Part shown: one piece after another, positions 15,801 to 22,132 of the stretch
Layout: each line of letters begins with the position of its first letter
How positions within the stretch are numbered: position 1 is the first letter of the stretch
Source of the DNA: a virus
Direction: 5' to 3' (one strand)
IMG/VR virus record: IMGVR_UViG_3300035181_001045
Location: 170,660-234,659 of that record
DNA: 64,000 nt
Position numbers and translations under genes: made by a program
The notes under the pieces: model-generated
The model's input: only the letters and a program-made list of their open reading frames with translations
Databases searched by the model: none
Told to the model about the DNA's origin: nothing

Positions 15801-17523
15801 ACGTGCTTCGGCGGGTACGGGGATCAACCTCGACAAGCTCCGCCTCACCTCCTCGACGAACGACCCGCAGTCGTCGGTTCTCATCCTCGATGGGACGGCC
15901 AATGTGGTTCTCGGGTTCGCACAGAACGCGCAGGGCTCACAGACCCTCGTGTCGGCTCAGGAGGTTGTGGACGCGCTCCTCGCCACCGCGGGCTTCCTCA
16001 CCGATGGGGTTGCGTACGTCGATACCATCAACGGCTCGAACTACATCACCTTCGAGTCCCTGACGGTCGGAGCGGCTTCGAGCAGCATCGTCTTCAACAC
16101 GGTGGCCAACTCCGCGTTCAACGCGACGACGGGCATCGGGCTCACGGCTGGGGTGGACGGGGACAACGGCGAAGACGCGCAGGACAACTTCGTGGTCTCC
16201 TCGAACAACGCCTCTGGTTCGGCTGGTACGGGCATCCCCGGCCAGACGTACACGGACGCGCAGACGGGGCTTCGCTTCACGGTCCTTCCCGCAACGACGG
16301 GTGGGTACGATGCGGCGGGGACTTTCACGCTCCTCGTCACCCCGACGTTCGCGGTCGACCCCTCACGCCCCTTCCTGGCAATCGCTGGGTTGGAGCTGGG
16401 GGTCGCCAACACGGTCGGCGTCGCGGTGAACGACACGGCCACCGTCCAGACGTTCAACCCGGGTGGGGTCGAGCCGAAGGTGGGTGACTTCTACTACATC
16501 ACCTACAATTTCCTCAAGCAGGACTTCTCGACCCGCATCTTCCGCACGATCAAGACGATCGAGCAGAACTTCGGGTTGGTCAGTGCGGAGAACCGGGTGA
16601 GCCTCGCGGCTTATCTTGCGATCACCAACGGGGCTCTCCTCGTCGGGATCAAGCAGGTCATGAAGGCGGCGAACACCGCTCAGGCAACGGACGTCTCCTT
16701 CCTCGACGCGATCGATGAGCTGAAGACGCCTCTGCCCGGCAACGTCAAGCCCGACATCCTCGTGCCTCTGGCGACCTCGACGGCGGTCTACTCGCGGCTC
16801 ACCCAGCACGTCGAGACACAGTCTCACATCCGCAACCAGGCGGAGCGGATGGGCTTCTGCGGCTTTGCTTCGGGGACGAGCCCGACCAACGCGCAGACCA
16901 TCGCTCGGAGCCTGAACTCGAACCGGATGGCCATGTTCTACCCGGACTCGGCTGTCATCACGCTCTCGGATGCTCTGGGGCAGACGTTCGACTCCCTCGT
17001 GGATGGGACGTTCTTTGCAGCGGCCGTCGCTGGAGCTGTCGTGTCTCCCTCGGTCGATGTGGCGACGCCCTGGACTCGGCGTCGCATCGTCAACTTCACG
17101 CGCATCCCGCGCATCATGGATCCCGTCGAGGCCAACCAGACGGCCGCCGCGGGGATCACGCTCTTGGAGGACCTCCAGCCGCTTGTTCGCATCCGGCAGG
17201 GGCTCACCACCAACATGTCGTCTCCGCTGACGCGCCTCCCGACGGTCACTCAGATCGCCGACTATGTGCAACAGCAGAGCCGCATCGTCCTCGATTCCTT
17301 CGTCGGTTCCAAGTTCCTCGCGAGCCGGACCAACGAGGTCAACGTCTCGATGACGGGCCTCTTCAAGCAGCTCGTCCAGGCGGAGATCGTGGGCGCCTTC
17401 TCGGGCATCGCATCGGCCATCGATCCGAACGACCCGACCATCCTTCGGTTCCAGGCGTTCTACCAGCCGGTCTTCCCGCTGCTCTTCTTGGTCCTCTCAT
17501 TTAACCTTCGCGCACGCATTTAG
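12865..17523 (+). CDS. tail sheath protein, unusually large
   Basis: 1552 residues. Sheath subunits surround the tail tube and contract during injection. The N-terminal NPGVYTQ start and the C-terminal ~300 residues (VETQSHIRNQAERMGFCGF, RRIVNFTRIPRIMDPVEANQ, AEIVGAFSGIASAIDPNDP) match the conserved sheath assembly domain. Typical sheaths have 400-700 residues; the excess is beta-rich insertion between about residues 200 and 1190. At least three inserts share a module (F-x-V-x-V-G-G ... V-T-L ... G-x-L-G-F) also found in the wedge protein at 58746. A hairpin region precedes the gene and two hairpins follow it, so it probably has its own highly expressed transcript. ATG follows GAGGAG. Confidence 0.85.
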   Translation: MATGNGPFQTFTPTPEMNPGVYTQTFADANVTNILGGLRIPAIIGVGQEELVQDDLELVRGSSASIDQQIVNEDPSLAWVADATNPQNLILGAQDGTRTQFRVRNFPIVDGSGLGRVSNATKDISSITVNGLPVALGAVQGAKGLITLQIPPQPTDVVRVTYFFHRGDTAFTDDVSDQVTNLDAILTSPGFEPFLVTTGSNDSFVVKVGGTSYTVTLTAGSLTASNVKSQIDAAIIPNLQTAVSTDNQGLKHVALTSPVSLEIGSGSANGPLGFLANTKTSRNLSFRVFQRPIVDGTSGGITTTDPSKVVVKVNGAQVIPTSVDGTNGVVTLATPPARGAVVTVQYWANTWQDTFDYLPNTFVTTVARCGISNGRSDFIQGQDFVVSNPSADVSIIHWGTSFVVASTKTSPGSTPFNESQIVGSLVDEKLYLATCARVTDTSVLPAKVSTTDFRLPEIPTTGNGRSTPLGNSLYASITNNRQDLITNRPDLIQVFVGRTLRDALGRAAVKVLTVDGASRLLRLRDAVPPDWNAYATFNYNRIVDDTYILTCTVPGAVGMGQYEVFSVQQNTNLFQVRFGSKSSLSETVQWPRGVETVPDAFHSGTGTPVVETVTVTFGSAAATNAAFTNNLAEPYSFYAPSSATWSMGINGNTQATNLASAAPAFLVSGHVVPVQSGGNSGKILIPASPANVLNLSINAGVLAASGLITTVAGSLLVDGETFTLDDGVNPPSIFEFDSGGGVASGNVAVAFTSLDSVGTVRDAMISAINGVGAGLAITASIGGSTKVALVNGATGTVGNAAITETVANAGFVVVGMTGGNGLINVPLTVGYRTPTQLVADINAVIDATAPFSGTAPNTLASFHQIGGSTGDVFFVVKSDTTPGALPGGFDDISTVMVSQGTAETLLGFTTFQSSHGTTGAINKPATLLGSLVGPFNITAGVNDTFKFRVNGAQYLVTLPAGATVATSAVVSAINAVATGRASAGTGINLDKLRLTSSTNDPQSSVLILDGTANVVLGFAQNAQGSQTLVSAQEVVDALLATAGFLTDGVAYVDTINGSNYITFESLTVGAASSSIVFNTVANSAFNATTGIGLTAGVDGDNGEDAQDNFVVSSNNASGSAGTGIPGQTYTDAQTGLRFTVLPATTGGYDAAGTFTLLVTPTFAVDPSRPFLAIAGLELGVANTVGVAVNDTATVQTFNPGGVEPKVGDFYYITYNFLKQDFSTRIFRTIKTIEQNFGLVSAENRVSLAAYLAITNGALLVGIKQVMKAANTAQATDVSFLDAIDELKTPLPGNVKPDILVPLATSTAVYSRLTQHVETQSHIRNQAERMGFCGFASGTSPTNAQTIARSLNSNRMAMFYPDSAVITLSDALGQTFDSLVDGTFFAAAVAGAVVSPSVDVATPWTRRRIVNFTRIPRIMDPVEANQTAAAGITLLEDLQPLVRIRQGLTTNMSSPLTRLPTVTQIADYVQQQSRIVLDSFVGSKFLASRTNEVNVSMTGLFKQLVQAEIVGAFSGIASAIDPNDPTILRFQAFYQPVFPLLFLVLSFNLRARI

Positions 17524-17536
17524 TGAATGATTACGG

Positions 17537-17588
17537 GCACTTAGGTAGCTAGGTGCAGTGGGTTAGGCGGTTAATAGTAAGAATCGCC
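17537..17588 (+). terminator. tandem hairpins after the sheath gene
   Basis: Two stem-loops follow the sheath stop: GCACTTA/TAGGTGC (17537-17543 with 17550-17556, one G-U) and GGCGGTT/AATCGCC (17566-17572 with 17582-17588, one G-U). No strong T-run follows. They probably insulate sheath transcription from the accessory island. The remaining bases to 17633 contain TTGACAGC but no convincing paired -10 element. Confidence 0.45.
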
Positions 17589-17633
17589 TGATAGACTTGA
17601 CAGCATGGGTTCGGTTGGGACACAATCGGACTC

Positions 17634-18881
17634 ATGCTTGTTGAGAATCGTGATTTCGTTCAGTGCCGTGAGTGCGGGTTTCAGGCATCGACGCTGGCCA
17701 CCCATCTGAAGAAGCATGGGCTGACGGCGGATGCCTACCGAGCCAAACACCCCCAAGCCCTCATTCGAGCTGAAGCCCTGACCGAGAAGCGTCAGGCTGC
17801 GGCGGCTCAATCTCATGCGACCAAGCCGCGGGCGGGTCTGAAGAAGACCATCCTTTGCTCTTCCTGCGATGCTCCGCGGGAGGTGGGGTACACCTTCGCC
17901 GCTTCGGTGCATGACACGCGATGTCCTGAGTGCCGAGGTCGGGACGTGGAAGAGTTCTGGGCTTTGAAAGAGGAGGGGCTTGACTACGTCATCTGCCAGA
18001 TTTGTGGGTATCGGGCTGAGAGCCTGGTGAGCCATCTTCAGAACGCGCATCCAGACATGGCGTACGAGGGGGAGGTCATGTCTCAACGGTGCGGCACCCG
18101 AGACAAGTCCTACCTCAAGGGGCAAGCTCTCTCGCAGGATACCCGAGCGAAGATGTCCGCCAATGCCGGCCGGTGGAATGCAGGTCTGACGAAGGAGACC
18201 GATCCCCGAGTAGCGCGTATGGGCGCTCGGCCTGATGACTTCGTTTCCCATTTTAAGGGGCTCACCAAAGAGACCTCAGATGTGGTTCGTCAACGAGGTG
18301 CCGCTCTTTCTGAAACTCGAAAGGTGCAACACTGGACGAACGGAACTGAGGTCTCCTTGACCAGGGAGCAGCTCCTTCCTTTCCGGCTCAAGAACGGGAA
18401 GGTCTCGGTGGGGAAGGCCATCGCGGCTCTTGGGCACGCCTTCGTGACGATTCGGAGGGAGTGCGAGAAGCACGGGATGCCCATCTCTCACACGGCCATA
18501 CAGCAGGCAATCTGCCTGGAGATGGTCTCACGGATCCTGGGTGGGGCGTCCTACGAAGTCGAGTGGTCCGACCCTCGCTTTACCAACCCGAAGACGGGGC
18601 GTCGGTTCCGCTTCGACGGCTACTTCCCCAGCCATCAGCTCCTCGTCGAGTTCCATGGTGTTCAGCACTGGCTGTTCCCGAGCACTTACGTCACGGAACG
18701 AGAGGAGTTCGACGCCCTTCAGGCGCGAGACAAGGCTAAGGTTGAGCTGGCGAAAGCGTCGGGGATGCAGCTCTTCTCTGTCCGAGAGGACGAACCGTAC
18801 GCCGACGAATCTTTTTTGAGAAATCGTATCTCTTCAGAAGTGCTGAGTTTTCAGAAATCTGATCTTCTGAAAACTCAGTAA
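17634..18881 (+). CDS. zinc-finger homing-type endonuclease with Vsr-like nuclease core
   Basis: 415 residues. Two ROS/MucR-like zinc fingers are visible: C11-C14-H24-H28 (CRECGFQASTLATHLKKHG) and C121-C124-H134-H139 (CQICGYRAESLVSHLQNAHP). A Cys pair at 75-78 with another at 97-100 may form a zinc ribbon between them. The C-terminal region has R-F-D-G-Y-F ... LLVEFHGVQHW near residues 325-347, the D-x(n)-E-F-x-G-x-x-H core of the Vsr/EDxHD nuclease group, followed by a helix and FSVREDE. Such free-standing nucleases home next to conserved genes, here right after the sheath. Cleavage site unknown. Confidence 0.7.
   Translation: MLVENRDFVQCRECGFQASTLATHLKKHGLTADAYRAKHPQALIRAEALTEKRQAAAAQSHATKPRAGLKKTILCSSCDAPREVGYTFAASVHDTRCPECRGRDVEEFWALKEEGLDYVICQICGYRAESLVSHLQNAHPDMAYEGEVMSQRCGTRDKSYLKGQALSQDTRAKMSANAGRWNAGLTKETDPRVARMGARPDDFVSHFKGLTKETSDVVRQRGAALSETRKVQHWTNGTEVSLTREQLLPFRLKNGKVSVGKAIAALGHAFVTIRRECEKHGMPISHTAIQQAICLEMVSRILGGASYEVEWSDPRFTNPKTGRRFRFDGYFPSHQLLVEFHGVQHWLFPSTYVTEREEFDALQARDKAKVELAKASGMQLFSVREDEPYADESFLRNRISSEVLSFQKSDLLKTQ
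18843..18878 (+). terminator. perfect 14-bp hairpin at the endonuclease stop
   Basis: CTGAGTTTTCAGAA and TTCTGAAAACTCAG pair perfectly around an 8-base loop and abut the TAA stop at 18879. The stem is part of the coding sequence for the last residues. It probably acts as terminator or transcript-end stabiliser for the nuclease gene; an AT-rich stretch follows. Confidence 0.6.
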
Positions 18882-18890
18882 TCTATTTGT

Positions 18891-18913
18891 GAGGTATCTT
18901 TGTAGGATACCTC
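18891..18913 (+). terminator. 8-bp hairpin with T-run
   Basis: GAGGTATC pairs perfectly with GATACCTC around a 7-base loop (TTTGTAG); TTTT follows ten bases downstream. Together with the larger hairpin just upstream this gives two stem-loops in 70 bases before the YjzC-like gene. Confidence 0.5.
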
Positions 18914-18990
18914 CGTCGATTTTCCCTCCGTTGGGATCCTGCGTATGGTAGTAGAGACTCTGTGGGCGCGTGCTCACAAAGGAGTCAATC

Positions 18991-19182
18991 ATGTTGAAGT
19001 CTGGGAATGAAGCCCCCTATTCAGGGGTCTATAAGATCGTTGGGCCCAAGGGGGAGAATACGGGAAGGGTTGTGGAGGTTGAAAAGGGGGATACTCTACC
19101 TCCTACTCCTGAGCCTGGCGAACACTTCATCCCGCCCCGGGTCGTCAATGTGGTTGGATCCCCCAGGATTCGTACACGGTGA
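18991..19182 (+). CDS. YjzC-like small protein
   Basis: 63 residues; AAAGGAG stands seven bases before this ATG, so an upstream in-frame ATG at 18970 is rejected. The sequence follows the YjzC family pattern: K-S-G-N-x-A-P-Y-S-G-x-Y-K-I-V-G-P-K-G, then V-E-K-G-D-T-L-P-P-T-P-E-P-G. The family is short, soluble and of unknown function, known mainly from Bacillus and its relatives. It starts a small cluster with a YodC-like gene. Confidence 0.65.
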   Translation: MLKSGNEAPYSGVYKIVGPKGENTGRVVEVEKGDTLPPTPEPGEHFIPPRVVNVVGSPRIRTR

Positions 19183-19195
19183 AAGGAGCAGTGTG

Positions 19196-19393
19196 ATGCA
19201 AGATCAAATTGCTGCTGGAGACGTGGTGGAATTGGAGTCTGGGGGTCACCACATGACAGTGGAGTCGATCAACGTTGAGGATCACGATGTGCCTCACGCA
19301 TACTGCGCATGGCAAACGCATCCTCTGGCCAATTTCAAACACGACCATTTCGCGGTCATGGCATTGAAGCTGGTCAAGAAGAAGGGTATGTAA
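19196..19393 (+). CDS. YodC-like (DUF2158) small protein
   Basis: 65 residues. The N-terminus IAAGDVVELESGGHHMTVESI fits the DUF2158/YodC pattern (G-D-V-V-x-L-x-S-G-G-x-x-M-T-V), an SH3-like small beta barrel. A Cys and W then occur in YCAWQTHP as in the family's C-x-W. Function unknown. Two longer in-frame starts upstream would run through the YjzC-like gene and are rejected. Confidence 0.65.
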   Translation: MQDQIAAGDVVELESGGHHMTVESINVEDHDVPHAYCAWQTHPLANFKHDHFAVMALKLVKKKGM

Positions 19394-19415
19394 GCCGAGG
19401 TACTCCCTCCCCCTC

Positions 19416-19421
19416 GGTGTA
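19416..19421 (+). promoter_or_regulatory. GGTGTA promoter-like motif (GGTGTAGTTTCTAT)
   Basis: Lies 31 bases before the ATG at 19453. The extended string TGTAGTTTCTAT recurs before the helicase gene (24492-24503), suggesting a shared promoter rather than chance. Confidence 0.45.
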
Positions 19422-19452
19422 GTTTCTATTCCTGCCCGTATCTGAGGCAAGA

Positions 19453-20085
19453 ATGTATAAGATCGCTTCCCCCCGACAGTTCATCGCCGCAGTGCAAGGT
19501 CTCCTCGACTATGCACACTCCGCGGGCCCTTCTCGCGAAGTCATGGCAGCTCGACTCGCAGCCCTCGCAAACCGCGTGGCTGGTCGAGTGCTCGTCGCGA
19601 GCCACACCCCTCTCTACGGGCACGACAGCGAAGCGACCGCCTACGTGGTGGACGACTACCCGTACGGGTTCAAGCTTCGGACCAAAATCCGATACTGGAT
19701 CGAGATGAAGCCGGGCAAGGGGTTTCGATTCGTGAGCCAGACGATGAACCCCAAGACGCAGCGCTGGAATGCCCCAAAGGCTTCAACGTACTCGGCGATT
19801 GCCGAAGCCCTGTTCCTGGACGAGAAGCAACACGTCCACTCGGACGCTCTCACCGAATACTCGGGGGCGAACGAAGCTCTCGACTTCGTCAAGAAATACC
19901 CCCAAGCAGACCTGTCGATCCTCAAGAGGTGGACGAAGGCCAAGCTTCATCACCTCGAAGAGATGATCTCGGGGAAGCGTTTCATGACGATGAATGGGGA
20001 GAAGGTCGTCAACACTGAGGAAGACGTCGGTCGGATGACGGATGACCTCAAGCAGTGGGGTGAGGTCGCGACCCATCTGCACTGA
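19453..20085 (+). CDS. phage protein, unknown function
   Basis: 210 residues, alpha plus beta. It has an amphipathic N-terminus (FIAAVQGLLDYAHSAG), a beta section with YVVDDYPYGFKLRTKIRYWIE and RFVSQTMNPKTQRWN, and a helical C-terminus (LSILKRWTKAKLHHLEEMI). The central part looks like a small beta sheet that might bind a ligand or nucleic acid. Family not recognised. It is the last + gene before three minus-strand genes. Confidence 0.55.
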   Translation: MYKIASPRQFIAAVQGLLDYAHSAGPSREVMAARLAALANRVAGRVLVASHTPLYGHDSEATAYVVDDYPYGFKLRTKIRYWIEMKPGKGFRFVSQTMNPKTQRWNAPKASTYSAIAEALFLDEKQHVHSDALTEYSGANEALDFVKKYPQADLSILKRWTKAKLHHLEEMISGKRFMTMNGEKVVNTEEDVGRMTDDLKQWGEVATHLH

Positions 20086-20091
20086 GCGATC

Positions 20092-20385
20092 TCACATGGC
20101 GTAGAATTCGAGACGACCGTCTCGTTCTTGAGCCATCCTCCAAGCCTGTCCCAATCTCCGACGCTCGCCCTTCACCCACTCCTTCGCATCCCAACTGGGG
20201 TCGCGTCTCTTCATCTGAGCCGCCTGGTCGGCCACCCACGCGAGGTAGTCCTTGGCGATGTCCTGCCACGGGCGTCCAGGGTAGCCGAGAAGCTCATACG
20301 TGACGGTGCTGGGGGTATGCACAAGGCCGACTTCCCACACAGTGAGGGAGCCGACCTTGACGAAGCAGTGGAGGATCATCGACAT
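20092..20385 (-). CDS. small minus-strand protein
   Basis: 97 residues beginning MSMILHCFVKVGSL; longer upstream starts would run antisense through the next gene and are rejected. Two short beta strands are followed by a helical, W-rich and basic C-terminus (DYLAWVADQAAQMKRRDPSWDAKEWVKGERRRL). It follows the 48-residue gene by two bases on the same strand, so they form an operon. Function unknown. Confidence 0.5.
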   Translation of the reverse strand: MSMILHCFVKVGSLTVWEVGLVHTPSTVTYELLGYPGRPWQDIAKDYLAWVADQAAQMKRRDPSWDAKEWVKGERRRLGQAWRMAQERDGRLEFYAM

Positions 20386-20387
20386 GG

Positions 20388-20534
20388 TCAGAGCTTCTTC
20401 TTCAGGAATTGCTTCAAGAACTCCAGGCCCTCGGGGGTGAGCGGAGGGAGCGGCTTCAACCCCATCGAGGCTGCTATTTGTTCGGACAGTCTCAGGCGTC
20501 GGTGGTGGTCGAACCTGAGCCCGTTGTTGATCAT
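20388..20534 (-). CDS. 48-residue minus-strand protein
   Basis: Begins MINNGLRFDHHRRLRLSEQI and ends LEFLKQFLKKKL, with CGGGAG upstream of the ATG. It looks like two short amphipathic helices joined by a Pro-rich turn (LKPLPPLTPEG). First gene of a two-gene minus operon. No function can be assigned. Confidence 0.45.
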   Translation of the reverse strand: MINNGLRFDHHRRLRLSEQIAASMGLKPLPPLTPEGLEFLKQFLKKKL

Positions 20535-20580
20535 GGCGTGCTCCCGGGCGCAAAGGGCCCGGAATCCAGGAACAGGACGA

Positions 20581-20619
20581 GGGGATCGGCGGCGTCTGTG
20601 TCGACGTCCACCGATCCCC
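20581..20619. terminator. 9-bp hairpin in minus-strand intergenic gap
   Basis: GGGGATCGG pairs perfectly with CCGATCCCC around a 21-base loop. It lies between the minus genes starting at 20884 and 20534 and could end transcription of the former. No good T-run on either strand. The rest of 20535-20641 shows nothing else. Confidence 0.45.
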
Positions 20620-20641
20620 TTTCGAGGAGAGACAGGAATGC

Positions 20642-20884
20642 TCATCGGCGATGCCTCGAAGCATCGGCCATGGGGCAGTTGAAGCCGCACTTGTCGATCA
20701 TGCGCAGGTCGCAGGCGATGGCCTTGCCGATCTGGTCCTTGGTCTCGACGTGCTGGATCTTGAAGACGGGGGTGCCGTCCAGGTGGACAACCGCGACGTT
20801 GAAGCCCCCGCCAGCCGCAGGACGGCTGACGCAAGCGAAGCCTCCATCGGCGCGAGCGACTTCTTTGGCGTTGGGTTTGATCAT
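20642..20884 (-). CDS. small minus-strand protein with own promoter motif
   Basis: 80 residues (MIKPNAKEVARADGGFACVS ...), with a beta-rich core VAVVHLDGTPVFKIQHVET and a Cys-containing C-terminus (C-D-L-R-M-I-D-K-C-G-F-N-C). Cys placement could allow metal binding. A GGTGTA motif lies 22 bases upstream. Function unknown. Confidence 0.55.
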   Translation of the reverse strand: MIKPNAKEVARADGGFACVSRPAAGGGFNVAVVHLDGTPVFKIQHVETKDQIGKAIACDLRMIDKCGFNCPMADASRHRR

Positions 20885-20906
20885 GGGGTGTGCCTCGTGA
20901 AAAGCC

Positions 20907-20912
20907 TACACC
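20907..20912 (-). promoter_or_regulatory. GGTGTA promoter-like motif
   Basis: On the minus strand, 22 bases before the ATG at 20884. The region 20913-20966 between this and the divergent + strand copy holds no gene, which fits a divergent promoter pair. Confidence 0.45.
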
Positions 20913-20966
20913 CAAGAGGGGGCCCCGATCAACCTCTCCATAAAATCGATGCTACGTCGGGGACGT

Positions 20967-20972
20967 GGTGTA
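20967..20972 (+). promoter_or_regulatory. GGTGTA promoter-like motif
   Basis: Placed 51 bases before the ATG at 21024, divergent from the minus copy at 20907-20912. It would drive the DUF7873-like gene. Confidence 0.45.
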
Positions 20973-21023
20973 GAGGGCTCGGGTCATCAGCATCAGCAAA
21001 TCGAATCAGAAGAGGTTTTCATC

Positions 21024-21758
21024 ATGGGCAAGCTTTGCCAGATCATCGCGGTCGAAAAGGGTCTCAAGTCGAAGGCGTACGACGAGCTGAAGACCTACCA
21101 CAAGGAGCTGAAGAAGCCGGCGCAGCTCGAAGGGTTCTCGCGGACCTACGCGCCCTTCTCAGACACGCAGGAAGAGCGGCTCCCGCCGGAGCTGAAGCAC
21201 GTCCAGCTCAAGGCCGCGGATGCCATCGAGCACACGGTGAAGGTCCTCACGGAGGCCTTCGACATCACGGCCACGAAGGAGTGGGGGAACACCATCGCGC
21301 GAGCGAACATCGTCGTGGATGGGAAGGTCATCCTCGCGGATGTCCCCGTCGGCGTGCTGCTCTTCCTGGAGCACCAGCTCGACGACCTCACCACGTTCAT
21401 CGGCTCGCTCCCGACGCTCGACCCGGCCGAGTCGTGGACCTACGACGAGAACCAGGCCTGCTTCGCCACGGCTCCGGCCATCACGCAGCGGACGCGGAAG
21501 ACGCCCACCGTCATCACGAAGGCGGAGCCCACCCAGTACCATCCGGCGCAGACCGAGATTTTCCACGAGGACAAGGCGGTCGGACAGTACACGGTCGTCA
21601 AGCGCTCGGGGGCCCTCACGGCGACTCGGGTCAACGTGCTGAAGGACCGCGTCTCGAAGCTCCGGATCGCCGTGAAGTTCGCGCGTGAGGAGGCCAACAC
21701 CATCGAGGTCGAGAACCGCCACATCGGGGCGACGATTCTCCACAATCTCTTCGCCTAG
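21024..21758 (+). CDS. DUF7873-like conserved protein
   Basis: 244 residues, starting MGKLCQIIAVEKGLKS; an earlier in-frame start at 20949 would include the promoter-like region. The layout matches a protein family shared by many phages and bacteria that I recall as DUF7873: I-A-V-E-K-G-x-K-S N-terminus, FSRTYAPFSD, LPPELKHVQLKA, VPVGVLLFLEHQLDDL, LPTLDPAESW, and the C-terminal VKFAREEANTIEVE. Function is unknown. Codon bias is strongly GC-rich compared with neighbours. It is followed directly by the permuted tRNA locus. Confidence 0.6.
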   Translation: MGKLCQIIAVEKGLKSKAYDELKTYHKELKKPAQLEGFSRTYAPFSDTQEERLPPELKHVQLKAADAIEHTVKVLTEAFDITATKEWGNTIARANIVVDGKVILADVPVGVLLFLEHQLDDLTTFIGSLPTLDPAESWTYDENQACFATAPAITQRTRKTPTVITKAEPTQYHPAQTEIFHEDKAVGQYTVVKRSGALTATRVNVLKDRVSKLRIAVKFAREEANTIEVENRHIGATILHNLFA

Positions 21759-21769
21759 CGTCGAGATAT

Positions 21770-21775
21770 GGTGTA
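21770..21775 (+). promoter_or_regulatory. GGTGTA promoter-like motif before the tRNA locus
   Basis: GGTGTA follows the DUF7873-like stop by 12 bases and precedes the first tRNA piece. With the hairpin at 22183-22214 it would delimit a transcript of about 440 bases holding both permuted tRNAs. Confidence 0.45.
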
Positions 21776-21811
21776 CTAAAGATTTGAGTGCAGTCTCAGA
21801 GTAAGAGTCAG

Positions 21812-21964
21812 CTTCAGTAACCCTCTCTCCCCAAAAGGGCAGGTTCGATTCCTGCTCCCCCTATTCAGCCAGTCAGTGTGTGGGCTCCTTCACTGGGGTT
21901 TAGCAAAGCGCATTGGGTGGTTGAGTAGGGGGATAGCCCAGACGGCAGAGGCAAAGGCGAGGGG
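21812..21964 (+). tRNA. candidate circularly permuted tRNA, Leu-like
   Basis: The 3' half comes first: T stem GCAGG/CCTGC around TTCGATT (21839-21855), acceptor strand TCCCCCT (21856-21862), discriminator A (21863). The 5' half follows 63 bases later: acceptor AGGGGGA (21927-21933), TA, and a D arm GCC...GGC with GGCAGAGGCA resembling Leu tRNAs. The 7-bp acceptor pairs perfectly and extends four more pairs into the linker (GAGT/ATTC). GAGGG (21959-21963) pairs with CCCTC (21821-21825) as anticodon stem. TCTCCCCAAAAGG would be a 13-base class II variable arm. TTCAG at 21813-21817 suggests anticodon CAG. Six extra bases between D arm and anticodon stem are unexplained. No CCA is encoded. Confidence 0.55.
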
Positions 21965-22002
21965 AAACGATTCTTCTTCTCACTCCAGACTCAGCAGAAC
22001 CG

Positions 22003-22009
22003 ATACGAC
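22003..22009 (+). other. outer pairing strand of second permuted tRNA (leader)
   Basis: ATACGAC can pair with GTCGTGT at 22161-22167 (7 bp, one T-G). Inside it, GGGTCAG (22020-22026) pairs with CTGATCC (22143-22149). Both helices are nested around the anticodon stem, so leader and trailer could bring the two ends of the permuted transcript together. Confidence 0.4.
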
Positions 22010-22027
22010 ATCAATCTAAGGGTCAGG

Positions 22028-22132
22028 TCAATACGCCAAAACGCGGGTTCAAATCCCGCCCTCCCTGCAAGGCGCTCGTACATGGGTCGAGCTTCTCGCA
22101 GGGAGGTGGTCTAGCGGTAGGACGTGGTGTCT
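22028..22132 (+). tRNA. candidate circularly permuted tRNA, isotype unresolved
   Basis: The 3' half comes first: anticodon 3' strand ACGCCA (22033-22038), T stem GCGGG/CCCGC around TTCAAAT (22043-22059), acceptor CCTCCCT (22060-22066), discriminator G. After a 32-base linker the 5' half follows: acceptor AGGGAGG (22100-22106), TG, D arm GTCTAGCGGTAGGAC (22109-22123), anticodon 5' strand TGGTGT (22125-22130). Acceptor pairing is perfect and only in permuted order; the anticodon stem forms six pairs with one G-U. Joining ...CT (to 22132) to TCAAT (from 22028) gives a canonical seven-base loop with U33 and A37 and anticodon UCA, but other junctions give AAG, AAA or ACA. No CCA is encoded. Confidence 0.6.

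Noticed and set aside
21927-22067. A single normal-order tRNA of ~140 bases using the first 5' half and second 3' half
   Set aside because: The acceptor would have an A-C mismatch and a G-U (AGGGGGA with CCTCCCT), the anticodon stem only four pairs, and the first 3' half and last 5' half would be orphaned. The permuted reading gives perfect acceptors for both.
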